From Streptomyces dangxiongensis (lineage in GTDB: Bacteria; Actinomycetota; Actinomycetes; Streptomycetales; Streptomycetaceae), in assembly GCF_003675325.1 (NCBI RefSeq), contig NZ_CP033073.1, positions 1,302,001 to 1,366,000 on the forward strand: a DNA stretch of 64,000 nucleotides, given 5' to 3'. The translations under genes were made by a program, and so were the position numbers. This document shows positions 17,001 through 26,354 of the stretch, one piece after another. The first letter of the stretch is position 1. Every line of letters begins with the position of its first letter. The notes under the pieces are model-generated. The model worked only from the letters and a program-made list of their open reading frames with translations. It did no database searches and was not told where the DNA came from.

Positions 17001-18491
17001 TTACGGGTTGAGGGCGCGCAGATGGTCACGCAGCCCGGCGCCGTACGCGGTGGGTGTGCCGTCGTAGGCGGAGATGAGGGACGGCCCGGAGGAGCAGTCC
17101 CAGGTGTTCCAGGTCCAGCCCAGGTAGGACAGGTCGTGGGCGTCGAACCACTTCATGACCTGGTCGACGAACCCGTGCGAGCAGGTGTTCTCACCGATCT
17201 CCCCGGCGACCAGCGGCACTCGGGCCGCCACCGGGGCGAGGGTGGAGTTCCAGCAGCTCTCGGTCGAGCAGGTGTTGAAGTTGTAGCCGTGGTAGGCGGC
17301 GGCGAGATTGCCGGCCGGGTCGGTGGGCTGGTAAGCCGTCCACTGGCTGAGGTCGTTCGAGTAGGCCAGACCGCCGGCCATGATGACGTTCTTGGCTCCG
17401 GTCCCACGGATGCTGTCGACCAGGTCCTGCATGCCGGCGACCTCGTAGGAGATCCCGGGGCAGGTGCCCCCGTCCCGCCAGCACTTCCAGGCGTCCGTGG
17501 CACTGCTGGTCGCCCGGTCCGGGTACGGCTCGTTGAACAGGTCGAACACGGCGGCCCGGTCGTCCTTGAAGGTGTTCGCGACCGACGCCCAGAACGACGG
17601 GCTGTACTGCATGTCGGGCATCGGCTTCTGGCAGGTGGCGTGCACGTCGGAGCAGCCGGCCGAGTTACCGGTGTACTGGCCGTGGTTCCAGTGCAGTTCG
17701 AGGATCGGCGTCATGCCGTGCGCCTCGACGCGGGCCGCCAGCTCCTTCACCGCGGTGATGTAGTTGGCGCCGGCGTATTCGGGTTTGACGTTGGCGAGGC
17801 CCAGCCAGCACTCCTCGTTGAGCGGGATGCGGACCGCGTCGGCCTTCCAGTCGGCGATCGCCTTGACGGCCGCGTCGTCCACGGGGCCGTCCCAGATGCC
17901 GTAGCCCTGTACGCACATGAACTCGCCGCCGGACCGGTTGACGCCGAGCAGACGGCGGGTCCGGCCGTCGGCGTCCACGAGTTTGTTGCCGGAGACGTGC
18001 AGTGCGGGCGCGGTGCCGCCGGACGGGGGTGGGGTCGTCGGTGGTGGGGTCGTGGGTGGTGGGGTCGTCGGGTCGGTGTCCACGTTGCAGGTCGTGCCGT
18101 TGAGCTTGAACACGGTGGGCGTGGCGTTGCTCCCCGACCAGGAGGCGAGGAACCCGGCGCTGACGCTCGCGCCGGTGCCGAGCCCGCCGTTCCAGCTCTC
18201 GTTGGTCGCGGTCACGGTGGTGCCGGACTGGGACCATGAGGCGTTCCAGCCCTGGGTGACCTTCTGCCCGCCGGCGAGGTCGAAGGTGAGCTTCCAGCCG
18301 CTCAGCGCGGCCCGGTTGTTGGTGATCTTCACCGATCCCTGGAAGCCGTTGTCCCACTGGCCGGTGACGGAGTACTCCACCGAGCACGCGGGCGTGGCTC
18401 CCTGGGCAGACACCACGGGGACGACCGCGCTCGTGACGAGCGCGATCGCACCTGCGGCGGCTAAAAGTACTGAACGCGGGGGGTGTCGCAT
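17001..18491 (-). CDS. Secreted GH5 endoglucanase with N-terminal CBM2
   Basis: A 496-aa secreted beta-1,4-glucanase. A signal peptide (residues 1-31) is followed by CBM2 (about 33-140), a TTPPPTTPPP linker and a GH5 catalytic domain. The acid/base Glu lies in VFDLFNEPYPD and the nucleophile Glu in PLVAGEIGENTC. LELHWNHGQY and YLGWTWNTWDC are also typical. The start at 18491 follows a perfect AAGGAG. It is first gene of the GH5-GH6 operon and divergent from the GH48 gene across a 262-bp region with CebR-like boxes. Confidence 0.93.
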   Translation of the reverse strand: MRHPPRSVLLAAAGAIALVTSAVVPVVSAQGATPACSVEYSVTGQWDNGFQGSVKITNNRAALSGWKLTFDLAGGQKVTQGWNASWSQSGTTVTATNESWNGGLGTGASVSAGFLASWSGSNATPTVFKLNGTTCNVDTDPTTPPPTTPPPTTPPPSGGTAPALHVSGNKLVDADGRTRRLLGVNRSGGEFMCVQGYGIWDGPVDDAAVKAIADWKADAVRIPLNEECWLGLANVKPEYAGANYITAVKELAARVEAHGMTPILELHWNHGQYTGNSAGCSDVHATCQKPMPDMQYSPSFWASVANTFKDDRAAVFDLFNEPYPDRATSSATDAWKCWRDGGTCPGISYEVAGMQDLVDSIRGTGAKNVIMAGGLAYSNDLSQWTAYQPTDPAGNLAAAYHGYNFNTCSTESCWNSTLAPVAARVPLVAGEIGENTCSHGFVDQVMKWFDAHDLSYLGWTWNTWDCSSGPSLISAYDGTPTAYGAGLRDHLRALNP

Positions 18492-18539
18492 GAGCGACTC
18501 CTTGCAGTTTGGCGCGCCGTGACGGACGCGTCGACTGAA

Positions 18540-18553
18540 CGGAATCGCTCCCA
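18540..18553 (-). promoter_or_regulatory. Degenerate CebR-like box before the GH5 gene
   Basis: CGGAATCGCTCCCA matches 11 of 14 positions of the perfect palindrome found on the GH48 side, 48 bp before the GH5 start. It may give weaker cellobiose-responsive repression of the GH5-GH6 operon. Confidence 0.5.
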
Positions 18554-18655
18554 CTGGTGCGATGGAAGGTAGCGCCAAGTCGCCTCCGTGCCCAGAGGAG
18601 TTGCTCGACTTTTCTACAACCGGATCTGTCGAATCTTTTCGACTCTTCAAGCATC

Positions 18656-18697
18656 TTGACCGCCCCCGCCCCCATCCCCACTATGGGAGCGCTCCCA
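18656..18697 (+). promoter_or_regulatory. GH48 promoter with perfect CebR box
   Basis: TTGACC at 18656-18661 and CACTAT at 18679-18684 have a 17-bp spacing, as expected of a housekeeping promoter. A perfect 14-bp palindrome, TGGGAGCGCTCCCA (18684-18697), covers the likely +1 site. This sequence is the known CebR operator of Streptomyces cellulase genes. The layout predicts repression relieved by cello-oligosaccharides. Confidence 0.8.
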
Positions 18698-18753
18698 CTG
18701 GTTCAAACCTTGACTTCTCCCCGAGCCGCAAGCCGCAAGGAGGAACCAGCACC

Positions 18754-21669
18754 ATGGATCCTGGACGGAAGAGCAGAGCCGCGCGGCGGCTGTGGACCGC
18801 GGTCGCCGCCGCGTTCGCCCTGCCGCTGTCGATGCTCGCCACCGGCACGGGAACCGCGCACGCGGCCACCGTGCAGTGCAGCGTCGACTACAAGACCAAC
18901 GACTGGGGCTCCGGCTTCACCGCCGAGCTGACCCTCACCAACCGTGGCAGCGCCACCCTCGACGGCTGGACGCTGACCTATGGCTACACGGGCAACCAGA
19001 AGCTGTCCAACGGCTGGAACGGCACCTGGTCCCAGTCCGGCCAGACGGTCACCGTGAAGAACGCCTCGTACAACGGCACCGTCGCCGCGGGCTCCGCCGT
19101 CACCACCGGCGCTCAGTTCACCTACAGCGGCACCAACACCGCCCCCACGTCCTTCGCCGTCAACGGCACCCCCTGCACCGGTGCCCACCAGCCGCCGGTG
19201 ACCGTGCTGACCAGCCCGAGCGCGGGCGCGGTCTACACCCAGGGCGAGGCGGTGCCGCTCGCGGCGACCGCGGCGGCGGCCGACAACGCGACCATCGCCA
19301 AGGTGGAGTTCTACGACGACACCACGCTGCTGGGCACGGACACGAGCGCGCCCTACTCGCTCGCGGTCTCCAGCCTGGCCACGGGCAGCCATTCACTGGT
19401 GGCGAAGGCGTACGACAGCCTGGGCGCGTCCGCCGCGTCCACCCCCGTCGGCATCACGGTCGCCTCCGGGCCCGCCGTGGTCGCCTCACCCACCCAACTG
19501 GGCGTCCAGCAGGGCAAGTCGGGCACCTTCTCGGTGAAGCTGTCGACGCAGCCGAGCGCGAACGTGACGGTGAGCACGGCCCGTACCGACGGCAACACGG
19601 GCCTGTCCGTGACGGGCGGTTCGTCGCTGACCTTCACCCCGTCGAACTGGAACACCGCACAGTCGGTGACCATCACGGCGGACTCCTCCGGCACCGGCGG
19701 CGCGACCTTCACCGCGTCGGCCACCGGTCACGCCAAGGCCACGGTCACGGTCACGGAGCTGCCCGCGTCCAAGGCGTACGACGCCCGTTTCCTGGACCTG
19801 TACGGGAAGATCACCAACCCGGCGAACGGCTACTTCTCCCCCGAGGGCATCCCGTACCACTCGGTGGAGACGCTGATCGTGGAGGCTCCGGACCAGGGCC
19901 ACGAGAGCACCTCGGAGGCGTACAGCTACCTGCTGTGGCTCCAGGCGATGTACGGCAAGGTCACCGGTGACTGGTCGAAGTTCAACGGGGCCTGGGAGAT
20001 CATGGAGAAGTACATGATCCCCACGCACGCCGACCAGCCGACGAACTCCTTCTACAACGCCTCCAAGCCGGCGACCTACGCGCCCGAGGCGGACACGCCG
20101 AACCAGTACCCGGCGAAGCTGGACACGTCGGTGCCGGTGGGCTCGGACCCGATCGCCGGTGAGCTGAAGTCCGCGTACGGCACGGACGACGTCTACGGCA
20201 TGCACTGGATCCAGGACGTCGACAACGTCTACGGCTACGGCAACGAGCCCGGCAAGTGCGAGGCCGGCCCGACGGCCACCGGACCGTCGTACATCAACAC
20301 CTTCCAGCGCGGCCCCCAGGAGTCCGTCTGGGAGACGGTCCCGCAGCCGACCTGCGACGCCTTCAAGTACGGCGGCAAGAACGGCTACCTGGACCTGTTC
20401 ACCGGCGACTCCTCCTACGCCAAGCAGTGGAAGTACACGGACGCCCCGGACGCGGACGCGCGTGCCGTCCAGGCCGCCTACTGGGCCGACCTGTGGGCGA
20501 AGGCGCAGGGCAGGAGCGCCGACGTCTCCGCGACGGTCGCCAAGGCCGCGAAGATGGGCGACTACCTGCGGTACGCGATGTACGACAAGTACTTCAAGAA
20601 GATCGGCAATTGCACGAGTCCCTCGTCCTGCCCGGCCGGTACCGGCAAGGACGCCTCCCACTACCTGCTGTCCTGGTACTACGCCTGGGGCGGCGCCACC
20701 GACACCTCGGCCGGCTGGGCCTGGCGCATCGGCTCCAGCCATGTCCACGGCGGCTACCAGAACCCCCTCGCGGCCTACGCGCTCAGCTCCAACGCCGACC
20801 TCAAGCCCAAGTCGGCGACGGGCTCGGCCGACTGGTCCAAGTCGCTCCAGCGGCAGCTCGAGTTCTACCAGTGGCTCCAGTCGTCGGAGGGCGCGATCGC
20901 GGGCGGTGCGACCAATAGCTGGGGGGGCAGGTACGCGACCCCGCCGGCCGGCACCTCAAGCTTCTACGGCATGTACTACGCCGAAGCGCCCGTCTACCAC
21001 GACCCGCCCTCCAACCAGTGGTTCGGGTTCCAGGCGTGGTCGATGGAACGGGTCGCCGAGTACTACCAGCAGACCGGGAACGCCCAGGCGAAGGCGATCC
21101 TCGACAAGTGGGTGAAGTGGGCACTGTCCAAGACCACGGTCAACCCGGACGGCACCTACAAGATCCCCTCCACCCTCCAGTGGTCGGGCCAGCCCGACAC
21201 ATGGAACGCGTCGAGCCCCGGCTCCAACAGCGGACTCCACGTGACGGTCGCCGACTACACCGAGGACGTCGGTGTGGCCGCCGCGTACGCCAAGACCCTG
21301 ACGTACTACGCCGCCAGGTCCGGTGACGCGACCGCCAGGTCGACGGCGAAGGCGCTGCTGGACGGCATGTGGAACAAACACCAGGACAGCCTCGGCATCG
21401 CCGTCCCCGAGACCCGCAGCGACTACAGCCGGTTCAACGACAGCGTGTACGTGCCGAGCGGCTGGAGCGGCACCATGCCGAACGGCGACGCGATCAACTC
21501 CTCGTCCACGTTCGCCTCGCTGCGGTCCTTCTACAAGAGCGACCCCAACTGGTCCAAGGTCGAGGCCTACCTCAAGGGCGGTGCCGCGCCCGTGTTCACG
21601 TACCACCGGTTCTGGGCCGAGGCGGACATCGCCCTGGCCATGGGCTCGTACGCGGAGCTGCTCGAATAG
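18754..21669 (+). CDS. Secreted GH48 cellulase (CBM2, two Ig-like domains, GH48)
   Basis: A 971-aa secreted processive cellobiohydrolase. Domains in order: signal peptide (residues 1-38), CBM2 (about 39-140), a bacterial Ig-like domain ([19 protein letters not shown]), a second beta-sandwich repeat ([20 protein letters not shown]), then GH48 from about residue 345. The GH48 signature with its catalytic Glu is [13 protein letters not shown]. Strong GH48 blocks follow ([34 protein letters not shown]). ATG 18754 follows AAGGAGG. It is divergent from GH5-GH6 and probably co-induced: endo-, exo- and processive enzymes together make a complete cellulase set. Confidence 0.95.
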   Translation: MDPGRKSRAARRLWTAVAAAFALPLSMLATGTGTAHAATVQCSVDYKTNDWGSGFTAELTLTNRGSATLDGWTLTYGYTGNQKLSNGWNGTWSQSGQTVTVKNASYNGTVAAGSAVTTGAQFTYSGTNTAPTSFAVNGTPCTGAHQPPVTVLTSPSAGAVYTQGEAVPLAATAAAADNATIAKVEFYDDTTLLGTDTSAPYSLAVSSLATGSHSLVAKAYDSLGASAASTPVGITVASGPAVVASPTQLGVQQGKSGTFSVKLSTQPSANVTVSTARTDGNTGLSVTGGSSLTFTPSNWNTAQSVTITADSSGTGGATFTASATGHAKATVTVTELPASKAYDARFLDLYGKITNPANGYFSPEGIPYHSVETLIVEAPDQGHESTSEAYSYLLWLQAMYGKVTGDWSKFNGAWEIMEKYMIPTHADQPTNSFYNASKPATYAPEADTPNQYPAKLDTSVPVGSDPIAGELKSAYGTDDVYGMHWIQDVDNVYGYGNEPGKCEAGPTATGPSYINTFQRGPQESVWETVPQPTCDAFKYGGKNGYLDLFTGDSSYAKQWKYTDAPDADARAVQAAYWADLWAKAQGRSADVSATVAKAAKMGDYLRYAMYDKYFKKIGNCTSPSSCPAGTGKDASHYLLSWYYAWGGATDTSAGWAWRIGSSHVHGGYQNPLAAYALSSNADLKPKSATGSADWSKSLQRQLEFYQWLQSSEGAIAGGATNSWGGRYATPPAGTSSFYGMYYAEAPVYHDPPSNQWFGFQAWSMERVAEYYQQTGNAQAKAILDKWVKWALSKTTVNPDGTYKIPSTLQWSGQPDTWNASSPGSNSGLHVTVADYTEDVGVAAAYAKTLTYYAARSGDATARSTAKALLDGMWNKHQDSLGIAVPETRSDYSRFNDSVYVPSGWSGTMPNGDAINSSSTFASLRSFYKSDPNWSKVEAYLKGGAAPVFTYHRFWAEADIALAMGSYAELLE

Positions 21670-21693
21670 TCCCCGCTGACGCTCCGCGTGCAC

Positions 21694-21759
21694 GGCCCCG
21701 TCACCGGACGACGGGGCCACCCGGCCGGGCGGCCACCACCCGCACAGGTGGCCGCCCGG
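21694..21759 (+). terminator. Double hairpin terminator after GH48
   Basis: Two perfect stems follow the GH48 stop: 9 bp (21694-21702 with 21710-21718, 7-nt loop) and 13 bp (21725-21737 with 21747-21759, 9-nt loop). There is no T tract. They separate GH48 from the convergent methyltransferase gene. Confidence 0.75.
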
Positions 21760-21888
21760 TCCGCGCGCCCGCCCTCCCCTCACGGCTGGTGCCGTCGTCG
21801 GCAGTCGTGGCGGTGGTCTTCGCGACGGTCACGATGGGCGCCGGCGCGGCCCCCGGCGACCGGGGCTCGGTGGTGCGACAGCGTCCCC

Positions 21889-22677
21889 TCACACCCTGTC
21901 GCCGGCACAGGAGTTGTGGCCGGGTCGTTCGCGGTCGCTCGGTTTCCGGAAGGCCAGGACGCCGAAGCACGGGTCGGGGCGCGGCCGGTCCTGGTCCGGG
22001 AGTCCGGCCAGGACGGAGGCGAACTCCTCGGTGCGCGGCTCGCCCGGCGGCAGCAGGGTGAACCAGCCGCGCCGCAGGTCGGCGACGGTGCTCCGGGGAC
22101 TGCGGCCCTGTCCGGCGCCGCGGAACGCGGTGCGGCCGGCCGGCCGGAACCCGTGCCGGACGGCGTGGACCGTCACGGCGTCGGCGGCGTCCGCGGCGGG
22201 GCGGCGCGGGCGGGCGGCGAGGACGGCGTCGATGTCGCTGCCGACGTCGTGCGCGGCGGCCTTGTCGACGGTGGTGACGTACACCCCGCCGGACCGCAGC
22301 ACGCGCGCGCACTCGGCGACCACCGCCCGCACGTCCTCCGGGTCGTGCAGCAGGTGCAGCAGCCAGACGGTGGTGACCGCGTCGAAGGTGCCGTCACGGA
22401 AGGGCAGTCGGCGGCCGTCTGCCCGGACGATCGCGCCGGGCAGCCGGGCCGCGGCCCTGCGGACCATGGCCGGGGTGAGGTCCGTGCCGGTCACGCGCAG
22501 CTCCGGGCGGGCGGCGGCGAGCCGCCGGGTCACGATGCCGGTGCCGCACGCGACGTCCAGGAGACGGCCCGGGCCGCCCGGTATCAGACCGAGGACGGCC
22601 CCCGCGGCAGCCGCGGCGCGGGCCTCGCCGCCCCGCAGGGCGTCGTAACGGCCGGCTTCCTTCTCGTAGTCCAGCAC
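21889..22677 (-). CDS. Class I SAM-dependent methyltransferase
   Basis: A 262-aa methyltransferase of the UbiE/Methyltransf_11 type. The SAM site is LLDVACGTGIVTRRLA with following Asp in VTGTDLTPAMV. Motif II/III are FDAVTTVWLLHLL and RVLRSGGVYVTTV. It starts 5 bp after the pterin dehydratase stop, so the two form one operon. The acceptor substrate is unknown. The C-terminal 40 residues (PDPCFGVLAFRKP) complete a typical fold. Confidence 0.85.
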   Translation of the reverse strand: MLDYEKEAGRYDALRGGEARAAAAAGAVLGLIPGGPGRLLDVACGTGIVTRRLAAARPELRVTGTDLTPAMVRRAAARLPGAIVRADGRRLPFRDGTFDAVTTVWLLHLLHDPEDVRAVVAECARVLRSGGVYVTTVDKAAAHDVGSDIDAVLAARPRRPAADAADAVTVHAVRHGFRPAGRTAFRGAGQGRSPRSTVADLRRGWFTLLPPGEPRTEEFASVLAGLPDQDRPRPDPCFGVLAFRKPSDRERPGHNSCAGDRV

Positions 22678-22682
22678 ATCGC

Positions 22683-22988
22683 TCAGTGTGCTCCGTGGCC
22701 CGGGGCGATGTCCTCCACCCTGCGGGCGAGAGCGAAGTCCTTCGCGGTCACGGCGCCGCCCGCGCTGTGGGTGTGCACGCCGAGGGACACGGTGTCGTAG
22801 CCGAGGGTCAGGTCGGAGTGGTGGTCCAGCTCGTCCTGGATGCCCGCGATGTGCACGACCAGCGCCGCCGCCGCGAAGTGCGAGGGGAGCCGGTAGGAGC
22901 GGGTCAGCCGGTCACCGTCGACCGACCAGCCGGGCAGCTCGGCGAGCCGGTCCTCGATCTCCGTCTGCGACAGCAGTTCCTCGGCCAT
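22683..22988 (-). CDS. 4a-hydroxytetrahydrobiopterin dehydratase (pterin-4-alpha-carbinolamine dehydratase)
   Basis: A 101-aa protein that dehydrates 4a-hydroxytetrahydropterin, recycling the pterin cofactor of aromatic amino acid hydroxylases. The family signature is complete: the His pair and Asp in DHHSDLTLGYDTVSLGVHTH followed by TAKDFALA. ATG 22988 begins MAEELLSQTEIEDRLAELPGW, the usual start. It is first in an operon with the downstream methyltransferase. No aromatic amino acid hydroxylase is seen in this window. Confidence 0.92.
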   Translation of the reverse strand: MAEELLSQTEIEDRLAELPGWSVDGDRLTRSYRLPSHFAAAALVVHIAGIQDELDHHSDLTLGYDTVSLGVHTHSAGGAVTAKDFALARRVEDIAPGHGAH

Positions 22989-23156
22989 GGCCGGGGCTCC
23001 CTTCGTGAGGTGCGGTGCGGGTCCCCCGAGGGGGGTGTGCCGGACACGGTCCGGCGGTCCAGCGTGCCACGGGGTGGCGGGCGCGGTACGGCGACGCGTC
23101 GGGCACGCGTCTGCGCCGCTCGATGACCTCAGCCGTCCTCGGCTAGGGTCGGCGGT

Positions 23157-23987
23157 ATGACGATCGTCGCGTCGACCCCGGCCGCCTCCACCGCCGCCCT
23201 CCCCGGCAAGGGAGTCGGGCCGCTGCTGCGCGCCTGGCGGGAGCGGCGCCGGATCTCCCAACTGGAGCTGGCGCTGCGCGCCGACTCCTCCGCCCGGCAC
23301 ATCAGCTTCATCGAGACCGGCCGGTCCCGGCCGAGCGACGAGATGGTGCTGCGGCTCGCCGAACGGCTGGACGTGCCGGTGCGTGAGCGCAACTCCCTGC
23401 TTCTGGCGGCCGGTTACGCCCCGCACTATCCGGAGACGCCGCTGGACGACCCGGCGCTGGACGCGCTGCGCGACGGCATGGAACGCCTCATCCGGGGCTA
23501 CGAGCCCTACCCCGCGCTGGTGGTCGACGCCGGATACACGGTCGTCGCCGCGAACCGGGGCATCGCGATGCTGCTGGAGGGCGTACCGGAGGAGCTGACG
23601 GCGCCGGCGCCGAACGCGATGCGGCTGACCCTGCACCCCGAGGGGCTGGCGCCGCGCATCCGGAACCTGCGCGAGTGGCGCGGGCACCTGCTGGCGCAGA
23701 TGGAACGGGACATCGCCCTGCACCGCTCGGACCGGCTCCGCGCCCTGTACGAGGAGGTCGCGGCCTACCCGGTGCCCGAGGAGCCGCCCGGCGCCGAACC
23801 GGCCGAGCCGGTACCGTACTTCGCGCTGCCGCTGCGCATCGAGCACGACGGCCGGATCCTGTCGTTCGTGTCCTCGATCTCCACGTTCAACACGCCGATG
23901 GACGTCACGGTCGCCGAACTCGCCATCGAGACGTTCCTGCCGGCGGACCCGGTGACCGCCAAGTACCTGCACACGCTCGTCGGTTGA
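23157..23987 (+). CDS. XRE-family regulator with MmyB-like ligand-binding domain
   Basis: A 276-aa regulator. A helix-turn-helix at about residues 22-80 (LLRAWRERRRISQLELALRA, HISFIETGRSRPS) is followed by the MmyB-type C-terminal domain (YEPYPALVVDAGYTVVAANRG, LHRSDRL, LPADPVTAKYLH). That domain is thought to bind a small molecule, possibly fatty-acid-like. The ATG has no Shine-Dalgarno sequence, and TAGGGT lies 7 nt upstream, so the mRNA is probably leaderless. It is divergent from the pterin dehydratase operon and could regulate it. Confidence 0.88.
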   Translation: MTIVASTPAASTAALPGKGVGPLLRAWRERRRISQLELALRADSSARHISFIETGRSRPSDEMVLRLAERLDVPVRERNSLLLAAGYAPHYPETPLDDPALDALRDGMERLIRGYEPYPALVVDAGYTVVAANRGIAMLLEGVPEELTAPAPNAMRLTLHPEGLAPRIRNLREWRGHLLAQMERDIALHRSDRLRALYEEVAAYPVPEEPPGAEPAEPVPYFALPLRIEHDGRILSFVSSISTFNTPMDVTVAELAIETFLPADPVTAKYLHTLVG

Positions 23988-24088
23988 GGCGTCGTCCCGG
24001 CAACCGGCCGCCCCGGACGCCGGTACGGGACGGCGGCACATGACAGACTGCTGCCCGCGTACGTCGGTGTACAGGGGAGGGGCGTGGC

Positions 24089-24952
24089 GTGAGTGAGCGG
24101 CGGGCTGCGCCCACGGTGGGTCAGGTGGTGCTCGGCAAACGGCTTCAGGAACTGCGGGAAGCGGCGGGACTCAGCCGTGAGGAGGCCGCCCGCGTCCTGA
24201 GGGTGGCGTCGGCGACCGTACGGCGGATGGAGATGGCCGAGGTCGCGCTGAAGATCCCCTACGTGCAGGTGCTGCTGTCCACCTACGGGGTGGCCGGGGA
24301 GGAGACCGACGCGTTCGTGCGGCTGGCCGAGGAGGCGAACCAGCCGGGCTGGTGGCAGCGCTTCCACGACGTGCTGCCGGACTGGTTCAGCCTGTACGTC
24401 AGCCTGGAGGGCGCCGCCCGGATCATCCGCTCCTACGAGCCGCACTTCGTGCCCGGTCTGCTCCAGACCGAGGAGTACGCGCGCGCCGTCATGGAGGCCG
24501 GGACGATCGGACAGACCTCGCCGGAGACGATCGAACGGCATGTGTCGCTGCGCATGGAACGCCAGCGGCTGCTGGAGCGGGACGACCCGCCCCACCTGTG
24601 GGTCATCCTGGACGAGACGGTGCTCAGGCGCCCGGTGAGTTCGCGGCCCCAGGTGATGCGCGACCAGCTCGACCGGCTCCTGGAGTACGGCGAACGGGAC
24701 CGGGTCACGCTCCAGATCGCCGAGTTCGCGGCGGGCCCGCACCCGGGGACGTACGCGCCGTTCACGCTGTTCCGGTTCGCCGAGCCGGAGCTGCCGGACA
24801 TGGTGTTCACCGAGTATCTGACCGGCGCGCTCTACCTGGACTCGCGCCGCGAGGTCGCCACGCACCTGGAGGTGCTGGACCACATGACGGCCCGGGCCGG
24901 ATCCGCCCGGCGCACGCGGGAACTGCTGCGGGAGTACCGCGAGCGGCTGTGA
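24089..24952 (+). CDS. XRE/Scr1-type regulator with DUF5753
   Basis: A 287-aa protein. The N-terminal helix-turn-helix (LGKRLQELREAAGLSREEAARVL, TVRRMEMAEVALK) is followed by DUF5753 (about residues 100-280; YEPHFVPGLLQTEEYARAV, VILDETVLRRPV, PHPGTYAPFTLFRF). In Streptomyces such regulators are usually followed by a small DUF397 gene; none is found here. GTG 24089 follows GGGGAGGGG. It has the same orientation as the MmyB-like gene 101 bp upstream. Confidence 0.9.
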   Translation: MSERRAAPTVGQVVLGKRLQELREAAGLSREEAARVLRVASATVRRMEMAEVALKIPYVQVLLSTYGVAGEETDAFVRLAEEANQPGWWQRFHDVLPDWFSLYVSLEGAARIIRSYEPHFVPGLLQTEEYARAVMEAGTIGQTSPETIERHVSLRMERQRLLERDDPPHLWVILDETVLRRPVSSRPQVMRDQLDRLLEYGERDRVTLQIAEFAAGPHPGTYAPFTLFRFAEPELPDMVFTEYLTGALYLDSRREVATHLEVLDHMTARAGSARRTRELLREYRERL

Positions 24953-25053
24953 GCCCGCGCCACCGTCCGGTATGACCCGTACGGGTCCGGGAACGGGTGC
25001 GTTCCGGGGCGCGGCCCTAGGTTCGGAGTACGGGGCGGACCGAGGGAGCGCAC

Positions 25054-25209
25054 GTGACCCACTCGCAGACACCGCCCGGGGATCCCGGCGCGGCCCCGCT
25101 CGCCGCCGGCCGTCCCCTCCGGCGGAACCCGGCCGCGCCCGGCCCGATCGCGTCCGGCCCGACCGCGTCCGGCCCGCACGGCACGGGCGGCACGGCGCGG
25201 GAAGCCTGA
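25054..25209 (+). CDS. Small Pro/Ala-rich ORF coupled to narJ-like gene
   Basis: A 51-aa ORF with a good ribosome site (GAGGGAG, 5 nt before GTG). It ends TGATG, overlapping the next start. The peptide is low-complexity, with a short tandem repeat (PGPIASGP then TASGPH) encoded by a 15-bp direct repeat. No family is recognised. It may be a leader peptide or simply the 5' end of a chance frame. Supporting facts are only the ribosome site and the coupling. Confidence 0.3.
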   Translation: MTHSQTPPGDPGAAPLAAGRPLRRNPAAPGPIASGPTASGPHGTGGTAREA

Positions 25210-25688
25210 TGCCCTCGGACGCGGTGCTCCACCAGGCGGCGGCCCTCTGTCTGACCTACCCGGACCAGGACCTCGTCGCCCGTCTGCCACTGCTGCGCGA
25301 GGCAGCCCCGCAGTTGCGCGGGTTCACCGACCACGCGGCCGTCACCCCGGTCGGGGAGCTGGCCGCCCACTACGAGCGGGTCTTCGCCGCCGGGCACCGG
25401 CACGGCCTGTACCTGAGCCGGTGGCGCGACGTCGGCACCCCGCGCCGGGCGACCCTGGACCGCTTCGAGGACCTCTACCGCCGGCACGGCCTGGAGTGCG
25501 ACGGCGGGCGACCGCCCGACTTCCTGCCCGCGGTGCTGGAGTTCACCGCGCGGACCGGCGACACCGGCCTGCTGACCGAGTACCGCGGCGGCCTGGAGCG
25601 GCTGCGCGCGCGGCTGGCCGGCGACGGCACACCGTACGCCGGCGTCCTGGGCGCGGTGTGCGCCACCCTGCCCGCCGCGTACGGCTGA
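25209..25688 (+). CDS. NarJ-like molybdoenzyme chaperone (orphan)
   Basis: A 159-aa protein resembling NarJ/TorD-family chaperones, which help insert the molybdenum cofactor into nitrate reductase before membrane docking. The N-terminal helix (HQAAALCLTYPDQDLVARLP), ELAAHYERVFAAGHRHGLYLS, and RPPDFLPAVLEFTAR match NarJ. It is somewhat shorter than usual (170-240 aa). No narGHI genes lie on either side, so it is an orphan. ATG 25209 overlaps the stop of the small ORF upstream. With fdhD 20 kb away, it hints at a once larger molybdoenzyme inventory. Confidence 0.75.
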   Translation: MPSDAVLHQAAALCLTYPDQDLVARLPLLREAAPQLRGFTDHAAVTPVGELAAHYERVFAAGHRHGLYLSRWRDVGTPRRATLDRFEDLYRRHGLECDGGRPPDFLPAVLEFTARTGDTGLLTEYRGGLERLRARLAGDGTPYAGVLGAVCATLPAAYG

Positions 25689-25798
25689 GCAGAACGGCCG
25701 GCTGGGCGCGAACGGCCGGCGCGAACGGCTGGGCGGCCCGCCCGGAAGCCGTGATGCCGCGCCCCCGTCGGGACGCGGCATCCGGGGACGGACGAGCG

Positions 25799-26224
25799 TC
25801 AGGCCAGCTCGGCCGTCAGGGTGATGGTCGTGCCGGTCAGGGCCTGGCTGACCGGGCAGTTCTTCTTGGCGTCCTCGGCGGCGGAGGCGAAGCCCTCCGC
25901 GTCCAGGCCCGGCACCTCGCCGCGCACGGTGAGGTGGATGCCGGTGATGCCCTCGCCCGGCTGGAAGGTGACGTCGGCCTTGGTCTCCAGCCGCGTGGGC
26001 GGGGTGCCGGCGCCGGCCAGGCCGTGCGAGAGGGCCATGGAGAAGCAGCTTGAGTGGGCGGCGGCGATCAGCTCCTCGGGGCTGGTCCTGCCGTTCGCCT
26101 GCTCGGCGCGCGAGGGCCACGACACCGGCTGCTGGCCGATGCCGGAGGAGTCGAAGGTGACGACGCCGTTGCCCTCGAGCAGGTTGCCTTCCCAGACGGT
26201 GTGCGCGGTGCGCGTGGTTGCCAC
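25799..26224 (-). CDS. OsmC-family peroxiredoxin
   Basis: A 141-aa OsmC/Ohr-fold protein that reduces organic or fatty acid hydroperoxides. The two redox Cys are Cys60 (AAHSSCFSMALS) and Cys123 (DAKKNCPVSQAL). The conserved Glu is in TSPEELIAAAH. GTG 26224 is preferred because AAGGAA lies 8 nt upstream and the family start (TAHTVWEGNLLEG) follows. A single gene. Confidence 0.92.
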   Translation of the reverse strand: MATTRTAHTVWEGNLLEGNGVVTFDSSGIGQQPVSWPSRAEQANGRTSPEELIAAAHSSCFSMALSHGLAGAGTPPTRLETKADVTFQPGEGITGIHLTVRGEVPGLDAEGFASAAEDAKKNCPVSQALTGTTITLTAELA

Positions 26225-26354
26225 GATGGTTCCTTTCGCGAGTGTCGCGTACGGGGTTCCCCGTGGACCTATCCGATCACATCCGGGCTCGTCGCACGCT
26301 GCGGACCGCCCACGCATTTCGAACGGAGGCACATCGTGCGGCGGGGCGGGCGGC

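Noticed and set aside
22683..24041. Long minus-strand frame extending the pterin dehydratase
   Set aside because: The upstream part lies antisense to the XRE regulator. The family N-terminus begins at ATG 22988.
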